DNA of 5,579 bases from Flavobacteriaceae bacterium. Its GTDB lineage: Bacteria > Bacteroidota > Bacteroidia > Flavobacteriales > Flavobacteriaceae. A program made the translations under genes and the position numbers. Positions 1-5,579 of the stretch are shown here, piece by piece. Where the stretch lies: positions 1 through 5,579 of the forward strand of contig VMCO01000090.1 of assembly GCA_008081325.1 (NCBI GenBank). The letters are read 5' to 3'. The notes beneath the pieces are model-generated. The model searched no databases. It saw nothing but the letters and a program-made list of their open reading frames with translations, and was not told the origin of the DNA. Position 1 is the stretch's first letter. Each line of letters starts with the position of its first letter.

Positions 1-6
1 CCATAT

Positions 7-921
7 TTATTCTCTTATCAAAGGTAAAGTTGAACATCTTAAAAGACCACCCTGCTTAGATATTTCTTTGTAGTTTATTTCTTCAACAGTAATATCAAAA
101 CTTCTAAGCCAAGAATTTAACTTAGTAAATGATTTTTCACTTACAACGATATTAGTATCAATCGAAAAGAAATTACAATTCATTTCACTCATTTCACTTA
201 GAGAAATTTCTAAAATATTTTCCTCTCCAAAATAATCTATCAGCCACTCATACTGATCTCTTTTCAAAAATGCATCAGGACAAGCCACCAATTTATTATT
301 ACCTACTGGCTGTAAACAACAATCTAAATGTAACGCGTTTTTTGTTGGCTCTAAATCAGATTTTATCAGGTCAAATGAAATTATCTTTTTTTCTATAAAT
401 TTTTCTTTTAGAAATTTAATAGCCTTATAATTTGTTCTTGCAGTTTTATAATTTGAATAATCATCTCCATCGTAAGTGCCAATAAAAATATAATCATTGT
501 GAAGAATTACATCCCCCCCCTCAACATGACATTCCTTAGGCAATTTTATTATTTTATTTTTTGGAATTAGATCTATTACTTTATCAATTGCTAGTATTTC
601 TTTAGACCTCTCTGGTAATATATTCGAAATAATAAAGTAATCCTCAATTACAAATCCAACATCTCTGGAGAATATTTGATTATAATTATTAATAATATCT
701 GGTCTTATAACATTGACCTCATATTTACATAAAACTTGTTCAAACTGATTCATCTCATTTATCATATCATTTTCAGTTGGATACGTTTTATTTAAAATAT
801 TTTCTCTGCTTTTTGGATCATAGCATTCTTCCAAAGTCGGAATAGAGCCGTTACTTTTAGCAGTTCCCAATAATACAGCTAAAAGCTTTGATGTTTCATT
901 ATTTACATTAAGCTTAAGCAT
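7..921 (-). CDS. Dimethylarginine dimethylaminohydrolase / arginine deiminase-like hydrolase
   Basis: A 304-residue protein of the guanidino-group-modifying superfamily (arginine deiminase, DDAH, amidinotransferase), expected to be cytosolic. The catalytic pattern is complete. An RD pair at 86-87 (FSRDVGF) is in the usual substrate-binding position. HVEGGD spans 132-137. The catalytic-histidine motif HLD is at 198-200, inside ALHLDCCLQPVG. The nucleophile is Cys296 in GGLLRCSTLPLIRE at the very C-terminus. In this family the Cys attacks the guanidinium carbon, releasing an amine or ammonia and, for arginine-type substrates, leaving citrulline. Sequence alone does not separate methylated arginine from arginine or another guanidine. 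Amidinotransferase is a common database name for close flavobacterial relatives, but hydrolase seems more likely. The ATG is 18 bases after the citrate synthase stop with no terminator between, so the two are probably cotranscribed. Oddity: the EGGD codons contain a run of eight G on the coding strand. Family assignment is firm, substrate uncertain. Confidence 0.88.
   Translation of the reverse strand: MLKLNVNNETSKLLAVLLGTAKSNGSIPTLEECYDPKSRENILNKTYPTENDMINEMNQFEQVLCKYEVNVIRPDIINNYNQIFSRDVGFVIEDYFIISNILPERSKEILAIDKVIDLIPKNKIIKLPKECHVEGGDVILHNDYIFIGTYDGDDYSNYKTARTNYKAIKFLKEKFIEKKIISFDLIKSDLEPTKNALHLDCCLQPVGNNKLVACPDAFLKRDQYEWLIDYFGEENILEISLSEMSEMNCNFFSIDTNIVVSEKSFTKLNSWLRSFDITVEEINYKEISKQGGLLRCSTLPLIRE
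513..520. repeat. C8/G8 homopolymer inside a coding region
   Basis: Eight consecutive C on the plus strand are read as G on the coding strand and make up the third base of Glu134, both Gly codons 135-136 (GGG GGG) and the first base of Asp137 of the hydrolase. The reading frame is intact as given. Such tracts are prone to slippage and to sequencing error. Confidence 0.95.
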
Positions 922-939
922 TTAAAAAAAGTAAATAAA

Positions 940-2232
940 TTATTTTTTGGATTTGAATTTTCTTGAAGCAGGTCCAGTATACAATTGTCTTGGTCTGCCA
1001 ATAGGCTCATTCATTAATCTCATTTCTCTCCACTGTGCAATCCAACCAGGTAGTCTTCCTAGTACAAACATAACTGTATACATATCAGAAGGAATTCCCA
1101 TGGCTCTATAAATTACACCAGAATAAAAATCTACATTTGGAAATAACTTCCTATCGATAAAATATTTGTCTTTTAAAGCGTTTTCTTCTAATTCTCCAGC
1201 AATATGAAGTAGTGGATCATCAATACCTAAAGATTTTAAAAATTTATGAGCTGCATCTTTAATAATTCTTGCTCTTGGATCGTAATTCTTATAAACTCTA
1301 TGACCAAAACCCATTAAACGGAATGGATCTTCCTTATCTTTTGCTTTTCTGATATATTTTTTTGTGTTACCCCCATCTTCTCTAATTGCCTTAAGCATTT
1401 CTAAAACCGCTTGATTAGCTCCTCCGTGTAGAGGTCCCCAAAGAGCGGAAATACCTGCAGAAATAGAAGGAAATAAACCTGCATGAGAAGATCCAACTAT
1501 TCTAACTGTTGAGGTTGAACAGTTTTGTTCATGATCTGCATGCAATATCAAAAGCTTATTAAATACGTTGATTAAATTTTTATCAGGCCTATATTCATCA
1601 TTTGGCTTTTTGAAAAGCAAATGTAAAATCATATCTGTGTAATCAAGATTTCTGATTTTCATAGAATAATGTAGAGGTAATCCATTTTTCTTTCTAAAAG
1701 ACCAACCAACTAAAATTGGTATTTTACCTAAAACCTTTACTATGGTATTATACATTCCCTCCTTACTTCTATCATAGTCAAGAGACACGTCATCAGGATT
1801 AAATGCTGTTAGAGCACTTGTCAAACTTGACAGAACACCCATCGGATGTGCAGAACTAGGAAAAGCATCAACAATTTTTTTAACATCGTCATTGACTATA
1901 CTATTATCTACTATATCATCGTGAAATTTATCTAACTCTTTTTTAGATGGTAATTCTCCAAAAATAAGAAGATATGCAACTTCTAAAAATGTAGCTTTAT
2001 TTGCAAGCTCGTCCAAATCATAGCCTCTGTAACGTAAAATTCCTTTTTCACCATCAAGGTATGTTATTTTACTCTCACAAGACGCAGTGTTTTTAAAACC
2101 TCTATCAATTGTAGTTACTCCTGAAGTTCCTCTAAGAGTTTTAATATCAATGCAAACATCATCTTCAACACCTCTGTAGACAGGGAACTCATAACTATTT
2201 CCGTCAATATTGATTGTTGCTTTATCAGTCAC
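940..2232 (-). CDS. gltA: Citrate synthase
   Basis: A 430-residue citrate synthase, condensing acetyl-CoA and oxaloacetate to citrate at TCA cycle entry in the cytosol. The length and N-terminal extension fit the bacterial hexameric (GltA) type. Catalytic residues in family positions are His269 (GPLHGGAN), His311 (MGFGHRVY) and Asp368 (PNVDFYSG). Other landmarks are HADHEQN at 231-237, YLDGEKGILRYRGY at 58-71 and the arginine-bearing RPRQLYTG at 413-420. The start is GTG (2230-2232). No in-frame ATG lies upstream in the gap, and the first residues (MTDKATINIDG, then YEFPVYRG) align with the usual flavobacterial N-terminus, so GTG is a confident choice. The C-terminal tail after YTG (PASRKFKSKK) is lysine-rich and differs from the ending I recall for relatives. 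The gene lies 90 bases after enolase with its own promoter candidate, and 18 bases before the hydrolase gene. Confidence 0.97.
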   Translation of the reverse strand: MTDKATINIDGNSYEFPVYRGVEDDVCIDIKTLRGTSGVTTIDRGFKNTASCESKITYLDGEKGILRYRGYDLDELANKATFLEVAYLLIFGELPSKKELDKFHDDIVDNSIVNDDVKKIVDAFPSSAHPMGVLSSLTSALTAFNPDDVSLDYDRSKEGMYNTIVKVLGKIPILVGWSFRKKNGLPLHYSMKIRNLDYTDMILHLLFKKPNDEYRPDKNLINVFNKLLILHADHEQNCSTSTVRIVGSSHAGLFPSISAGISALWGPLHGGANQAVLEMLKAIREDGGNTKKYIRKAKDKEDPFRLMGFGHRVYKNYDPRARIIKDAAHKFLKSLGIDDPLLHIAGELEENALKDKYFIDRKLFPNVDFYSGVIYRAMGIPSDMYTVMFVLGRLPGWIAQWREMRLMNEPIGRPRQLYTGPASRKFKSKK

Positions 2233-2261
2233 GATATGTAATTTGAAGTTGGTTTTAACTT

Positions 2262-2291
2262 TTGCAAAAATACAAAATATCTTGCAAAAAT
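2262..2291. repeat. 10-base direct repeat with 20-base period in the eno-gltA gap
   Basis: TTGCAAAAAT occurs at 2262-2271 and again, identically, at 2282-2291 on the plus strand, start-to-start distance 20 bases, about two helical turns. The gltA-proximal copy includes most of the -7 candidate; the distal copy gives AATTTTTG, one mismatch from the same consensus. It could be a duplicated promoter element, a regulator half-site pair, or chance in AT-rich DNA. Confidence 0.5.
2265..2272 (-). promoter_or_regulatory. Candidate -7 promoter element for citrate synthase
   Basis: On the minus strand this reads TATTTTTG, an exact match to the Bacteroidota -7 consensus TAnnTTTG. It lies 32 bases upstream of the GTG start, which would give a leader of roughly 25 bases. 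No convincing -33 TTG element is seen at the usual 17-23 base distance; the only upstream TTTTTG is about 12 bases away. The match is short and the region is AT-rich, so chance is possible. Confidence 0.42.
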
Positions 2292-2322
2292 TAAAGATAT
2301 AAGTGAAGAGATTTTAGAGGAA

Positions 2323-3612
2323 CTAGAGGTTAACTTTAAAAGCTTTAGTTTTAGGAAAAGTTGCACTTTCTGCTAATTCTTCTTCAATTCTTAATAACTG
2401 ATTATATTTTGCAATTCTATCAGATCTAGAAATTGAACCAGTTTTTATCTGACCGCAACTTAAAGCCACTGATAAATCAGCTATGGTATTATCTTCAGTT
2501 TCACCAGATCTATGGGACATTACTGTTGTATAGCCCGCTTCGTGAGCCATATTCACAGCATTGATTGTTTCGGTCAATGACCCGATTTGATTTACCTTTA
2601 TTAAAATTGAATTAGCAATATTTTCATCAATACCTTTCTTTAATCTTTTGGTATTGGTCACAAACAAATCATCTCCGACTAGTTGTACATTTTTTCCGAT
2701 TATTTCTGTTAAATATTTCCAACCATCCCAATCGTTTTCATCCATACCGTCTTCAATCGAAATTATAGGATATTTTTTTGATAGTTCAGCTAAATAATCT
2801 GCTTGTTGTTTACTATTTCTAATATGAGCCTTCGGTCCTTCAAAAACTCTGTAGTCATAATAGCCGTCTTTATAAAACTCAGCTGAAGCGCAATCTAAAG
2901 CAATCATTACATCTTCACCGAATTTGTAACCAGAGTTAATTACAGCTTTTTGAATTGTTTCTAGGGCATCTTCAGTACCATTAAGTTTTGGTGCAAAACC
3001 ACCTTCGTCACCTACACTTGTACTTAGACCTCTTGATTTTAAAACTTTTTTTAAAGAGTGAAATATTTCACTACCCATTTTCATTGCATCTGTGAAGCTA
3101 TCTGCTGAAACAGGCATTATCATAAATTCCTGGAATGCAATTGGAGCATCACTATGTGAACCTCCGTTGATTATGTTCATCATAGGAACTGGCAGCAAGT
3201 TAGATTCTGAGCCTAAATATTTGAAAAGGGAAAGATTTTTTTCTTTGGCGGCTGCTTTTGCCATTGCTAAAGAAACTCCTAAGATTGCATTAGCACCTAA
3301 TTTTGACTTATTTTCAGTACCATCAATTTTTATCATTAGACGATCATTAGAAATTTGATCAAAAACAGAGTTGCCGATTAGCTCCTTAGAAAGAATATCA
3401 TTAATGTTTGAAACAGCTTTTAAAACCCCTTTTCCATGATAATCATTTCCACCGTCTCTTAATTCTACAGCTTCATGTTCACCTGTAGAAGCGCCTGAGG
3501 GAACCGCAGCTCTACCTAAAATTAAATTTTCAGTTATTACATCAACCTCAACAGTAGGATTACCTCTTGAATCAAATATTTGCCTCGCGACAATATCTTT
3601 TATTTTTGCCAT
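2323..3612 (-). CDS. eno: Enolase (phosphopyruvate hydratase)
   Basis: A 429-residue enolase, interconverting 2-phosphoglycerate and phosphoenolpyruvate in glycolysis and gluconeogenesis; Mg2+-dependent and cytosolic, and in other bacteria often part of RNA-degradation complexes. The N-terminal landmarks are ARQIFDSRGNPTVEV (9-23) and GASTGEHEAVELRDG (40-54), covering the mobile loop. SHSDAPIAFQEFMIMP (152-167) carries the active-site His region. Glu203 in GDEGG is the acid/base partner and Lys339 in ILIKVNQIG the catalytic base. Metal ligands are Asp240, Glu287 (SIEDG) and Asp314 (VGDDLF). The signature SHRSGETED is at 366-374. Length and all key residues are normal. The ATG shares a base with the carA stop codon (TAATG on the minus strand), pointing to translational coupling with carA. 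There is no hairpin terminator after the TAG stop, so readthrough into citrate synthase is possible. Confidence 0.98.
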   Translation of the reverse strand: MAKIKDIVARQIFDSRGNPTVEVDVITENLILGRAAVPSGASTGEHEAVELRDGGNDYHGKGVLKAVSNINDILSKELIGNSVFDQISNDRLMIKIDGTENKSKLGANAILGVSLAMAKAAAKEKNLSLFKYLGSESNLLPVPMMNIINGGSHSDAPIAFQEFMIMPVSADSFTDAMKMGSEIFHSLKKVLKSRGLSTSVGDEGGFAPKLNGTEDALETIQKAVINSGYKFGEDVMIALDCASAEFYKDGYYDYRVFEGPKAHIRNSKQQADYLAELSKKYPIISIEDGMDENDWDGWKYLTEIIGKNVQLVGDDLFVTNTKRLKKGIDENIANSILIKVNQIGSLTETINAVNMAHEAGYTTVMSHRSGETEDNTIADLSVALSCGQIKTGSISRSDRIAKYNQLLRIEEELAESATFPKTKAFKVNL

Positions 3613-4718
3613 TATTTTGTTTTTGAAATATTTTCTATAAACTGATCAAATAAATATGAAGCGTCATGAGGACCAGGACTAGCTTCTGGATGATACTGTA
3701 CTGAAAAACAGTTTTTACTTTTCATTTCAATTCCAGCAACTGTGTCATCATTCAAATGAATATGGGTTATTCTAATATCATTATGCGCTTCTGTTTCTTC
3801 ACGACTAATTGCAAAACCGTGATTTTGAGATGTTATTTCACCTTTCCCTGAGGTTAAGTTTTTTACTGGATGATTAATTCCTCGATGCCCATTATGCATT
3901 TTATATGTTGAGATACCATTAGCAAGAGCAATTATTTGATGACCTAGACATATACCAAATAAAGGGAAATTATTTTTTATAACTTCTTTTGCAACACTTT
4001 GAGCACTTTTTAGAGGCTCAGGATCTCCTGGGCCATTTGAAATAAAATATGCGTCAGGATTCCAAGAATTCATTTCTTTGAAAGATGTATCGTATGGAAA
4101 AACCTTAATGTAACAATCTCTTTTTGCAAGATTTCTTAAAATATTTTTTTTGATTCCTAGATCTAAAGCTGCGATTTTATACTTAGCAGACTCTTCTCCA
4201 TAGAAATAAGGATTTTTAGTTGAAACTTTGGATGCTAATTCTAAACCATCCATACTAGGGATTTTAGCAAGCTCTTTTTTTAACCCATCTATATTATTAA
4301 CATCAGTAGAAATAACTGCATTCATTGCTCCATTATCACGTATATATGAAACTAATGCTCTTGTGTCAACATCAGAGATTGCTAATAAATTATTTTTTTC
4401 AAAAAAATTATATAACGAATCAGCATCCCCGTATCTAGAAAAGTTATAAGTGAAGTTTCTACAAATCAATCCAGCTATTTTTACTGAATCTGATTCAACT
4501 TCATTTTTCTTAACCCCATAATTACCAATATAAGCGTTAGTGGTAACCATTAGCTGTCCAAAATATGAAGGGTCAGTGAAAATTTCTTGATAACCAGTCA
4601 TACCCGTATTAAAACAAACTTCCCCAAAAGCAGACCCCTCTTTGCCTATAGACTTACCATGGAAAAGTGTACCATCTTCAAGTAAAATAATTGCTTTTTT
4701 TCTCTGGTTATATTGCAT
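3612..4718 (-). CDS. carA: Carbamoyl phosphate synthase small (glutaminase) subunit
   Basis: A 368-residue CarA, which hydrolyses glutamine and passes ammonia to the large subunit CarB for carbamoyl phosphate synthesis, feeding pyrimidine and arginine pathways. The N-terminal small-chain domain runs to about residue 150, with FNTGMTGYQEIFTDPSYFGQ at 36-55. The class I glutamine amidotransferase domain follows from about 180. Its landmarks are SNGPGDPE (227-234), the nucleophile Cys257 in FGICLGHQ, HNGHRGINHPV (275-285), SQNHGFAI (297-304), and His343 and Glu345 in QYHPEASPGP. Length and residues are normal. The start is the ATG at 4716-4718, just downstream of a promoter candidate, and the upstream gene is sealed off by a terminator, so carA likely opens the carA-eno unit. 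Its partner carB is not adjacent and must be elsewhere in the genome. The stop overlaps the enolase start by one base. Confidence 0.97.
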   Translation of the reverse strand: MQYNQRKKAIILLEDGTLFHGKSIGKEGSAFGEVCFNTGMTGYQEIFTDPSYFGQLMVTTNAYIGNYGVKKNEVESDSVKIAGLICRNFTYNFSRYGDADSLYNFFEKNNLLAISDVDTRALVSYIRDNGAMNAVISTDVNNIDGLKKELAKIPSMDGLELASKVSTKNPYFYGEESAKYKIAALDLGIKKNILRNLAKRDCYIKVFPYDTSFKEMNSWNPDAYFISNGPGDPEPLKSAQSVAKEVIKNNFPLFGICLGHQIIALANGISTYKMHNGHRGINHPVKNLTSGKGEITSQNHGFAISREETEAHNDIRITHIHLNDDTVAGIEMKSKNCFSVQYHPEASPGPHDASYLFDQFIENISKTK

Positions 4719-4735
4719 TTGAAATAAAGGTTAGA

Positions 4736-4765
4736 CAAAAATAATTTATAATAATTAAAAACATA
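4736..4765 (-). promoter_or_regulatory. Candidate promoter of the carA-eno unit
   Basis: On the minus strand TATG (plus 4762-4765) is followed after 18 bases by TATTTTTG (plus 4736-4743). The second is an exact fit to the Bacteroidota -7 motif TAnnTTTG. The first is one mismatch from the -33 TTTG, at an accepted spacing. A start site near 4730 would leave a leader of only about 12 bases before the carA ATG. Its position between a terminator and an ATG supports the call; there is no experimental support. Confidence 0.55.
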
Positions 4766-4776
4766 ATTTTTTTAAT

Positions 4777-4802
4777 AAAAAAAAGGAGCAAAGCTCCTTT
4801 TT
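4777..4802 (-). terminator. Rho-independent terminator after the exported-protein gene
   Basis: The stem is GGAGC (4785-4789) paired with GCTCC (4793-4797) around an AAA loop, extended by flanking A/T pairs. Read on the minus strand it ends in a run of eight U (plus 4777-4784), starting 9 bases after the stop codon of the gene at 4812-5501. On the plus strand it is followed by only five T, so it is best suited to minus-strand transcripts. It marks the end of the transcription unit coming from the ribosomal protein side. Confidence 0.85.
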
Positions 4803-4811
4803 CATTAAAAT

Positions 4812-5501
4812 TTATTTACTAAATGCAAATTCCAGCATTCTAATTACATTATTTTCGTCTTTATATGAAAGATTATTGGAATCAATAAAAGCCAATATAC
4901 GACTAACATCCATCGAGCTATTTTCAAAAAGTTTATTTAAAGATCGTTTGGATAATTTAAAACTTTCGATAGTCTTATTTTGTGAAGATCTTATAAAATA
5001 AGATTCCTTCTTAACATACTTATCATTAGACCTATTCACCATTGGGTTACCTGATCCAGTTACTAACTTTACAGAAAAACCTTTTAAAATAGTAAAGTCT
5101 CCTCCAGAATAAATTAATTCATATACCCTATTATCTTCATTGTAGAAGTAATTCTTATATGATTTACCGTTAATTATGATTTGCTTTATGTTATTGAAAG
5201 TAAATGAAAATATAGAATCATTGTCATTTATCTTTGCCTCAAATGCGTTTCTACTGATATTAAGATTAATATTTCTTACTAAAAATCTCTCACCAGTTAA
5301 AGTTTGTATTTCACCATCATTATTCCACTCATCAAATAAATAAGCTGAACCTAATATAACCTTACTTGGTTGATTGTAAAAAAATGAAGTTCCAAAATTT
5401 GTGTTCTGATCAGATCCAAGTCCTCTAAAATCAGTTGCTGTATTTGTTTGTGAAATAATAAAATTCGAAACTAAAAATATTAATAAATATATTAATCTCA
5501 T
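4812..5501 (-). CDS. Hypothetical exported protein, Bacteroidota-type
   Basis: A 229-residue protein whose function I do not recognise. The N-terminus is a good Sec signal peptide: MR, then the hydrophobic stretch LIYLLIFLVSNFII, with cleavage likely around the Ser-Gln at 17-18, a site common in this phylum. The mature part has no cysteine, hence no lipoprotein box, and no further membrane segment, so it is probably periplasmic or secreted. Residues 48-145 alternate short hydrophobic and polar stretches (for example GERFLVRNINLNI, IKQIIINGKSYKNYFY), suggesting mostly beta structure. The C-terminal third (about 165-229) is lysine/serine-rich and helical-looking (FKLSKRSLNKLF, then RILAFIDSNNLSYKDENNVIRMLEF). 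I recall this type of ending in uncharacterised flavobacterial proteins, without a known role. It begins 16 bases after the L17 stop and ends 9 bases before the terminator, so it is probably the last gene of that transcript. Coding status is firm, function unknown. Confidence 0.85.
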   Translation of the reverse strand: MRLIYLLIFLVSNFIISQTNTATDFRGLGSDQNTNFGTSFFYNQPSKVILGSAYLFDEWNNDGEIQTLTGERFLVRNINLNISRNAFEAKINDNDSIFSFTFNNIKQIIINGKSYKNYFYNEDNRVYELIYSGGDFTILKGFSVKLVTGSGNPMVNRSNDKYVKKESYFIRSSQNKTIESFKLSKRSLNKLFENSSMDVSRILAFIDSNNLSYKDENNVIRMLEFAFSK

Positions 5502-5517
5502 ATTACAATTAATTACA

Positions 5518-5579
5518 TTATTTGTCTTCTTTTTTTTCTGTATCCTCAGCAGGAGTCTCTTCAGCAGGAGTCTCTTCAG
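5518..5579 (-). CDS. rplQ: Probable ribosomal protein L17, C-terminal end (partial)
   Basis: An open frame enters from the right edge and ends with TAA at 5518-5520. The 19 visible complete codons read EETPAEETPAEDTEKKEDK, a highly acidic, low-complexity tail. Bacteroidota L17 proteins often carry such an Ala/Glu/Lys/Thr-rich C-terminal extension beyond the folded domain, and in Flavobacteriia rplQ commonly precedes carA and eno. The identity therefore rests on tail composition and gene order; the L17 domain itself is outside the window. Another acidic-tailed protein remains possible. The next gene follows after 16 bases, suggesting cotranscription with the ribosomal protein operon. Confidence 0.62.
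   Translation of the reverse strand, partial: EETPAEETPAEDTEKKEDK
5548..5579. repeat. 15-base in-frame tandem repeat
   Basis: Two identical 15-base units (5548-5562 and 5563-5577), with the first two bases of a possible third unit at the window edge, encode repeated EETPA in the tail of the probable L17. The units are identical at the DNA level, which suggests recent duplication or slippage. Confidence 0.9.

Noticed and set aside
908..917. Perfect palindrome TTAAGCTTAA near the start of the hydrolase gene
   Set aside because: It falls in codons 2-5 (LKLN) and is explained by coding sequence; ten-base AT-rich palindromes are expected by chance.
922..939. A/T-rich run between citrate synthase and the hydrolase gene as a possible terminator
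   Set aside because: There is no GC-containing stem, only A and T runs, so no credible hairpin forms.
2233..2322. Possible terminator or riboswitch in the eno-gltA gap
   Set aside because: No stem with GC pairs followed by a U-run is visible, and 90 bases with a promoter motif leave little room for a structured leader.
3092..3358. Open frame of 88 codons on the plus strand
   Set aside because: It lies wholly opposite the enolase gene, which has full family conservation, and its translation shows no recognisable features; it mirrors the coding bias of eno.
4228..4449. Open frame of 73 codons on the plus strand
   Set aside because: It lies wholly antisense to carA, with no promoter or family resemblance visible.
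1..5579. Search for CRISPR arrays, insertion sequences, tRNA genes, toxin-antitoxin pairs or phage genes
   Set aside because: Nearly all of the window is accounted for by six minus-strand genes; no inverted terminal repeats, spaced repeat arrays, tRNA-like folds or transposase motifs were seen.

Overview
The window looks like a piece of a very AT-rich chromosome from the class Flavobacteriia (Bacteroidota), probably a small-genome marine lineage. The clues are strong A/T codon bias, short intergenic gaps, no Shine-Dalgarno sequences, promoter candidates of the TAnnTTTG type, and proteins that match flavobacterial versions closely. The gene order also fits: L17 tail, then carA, enolase, citrate synthase and a dimethylarginine-hydrolase-like protein, an order I recall from many Flavobacteriia.

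All genes are on the minus strand, so transcription runs from the right edge to the left. At the right edge (5518-5579) is the acidic C-terminal end of what is probably ribosomal protein L17 (rplQ). Sixteen bases later comes a gene for a small exported protein of unknown function (4812-5501). A clear hairpin plus U-run (4777-4802) closes this unit. A new unit starts with a promoter candidate at 4736-4765 and carries carA (3612-4718), whose stop codon overlaps the enolase start in a TAATG (eno, 2323-3612). A 90-base gap with a second promoter candidate leads to citrate synthase (gltA, 940-2232, GTG start). Eighteen bases further is an arginine-deiminase/DDAH-superfamily hydrolase (7-921). No gap exceeds 100 bases.

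Functionally this is core metabolism: glutamine-dependent carbamoyl phosphate synthesis (pyrimidines and arginine), glycolysis, TCA cycle entry and guanidino-compound hydrolysis, placed after the ribosomal protein cluster. The large carbamoyl phosphate synthase subunit is not beside carA. I see no defence system, mobile element, CRISPR array or other clearly new system. The items worth a second look are small: a G8 tract inside the active-site codons of the hydrolase gene, a 20-base-spaced direct repeat in the citrate synthase promoter region, the uncharacterised exported protein between rplQ and carA, and a 15-base tandem repeat in the L17 tail.
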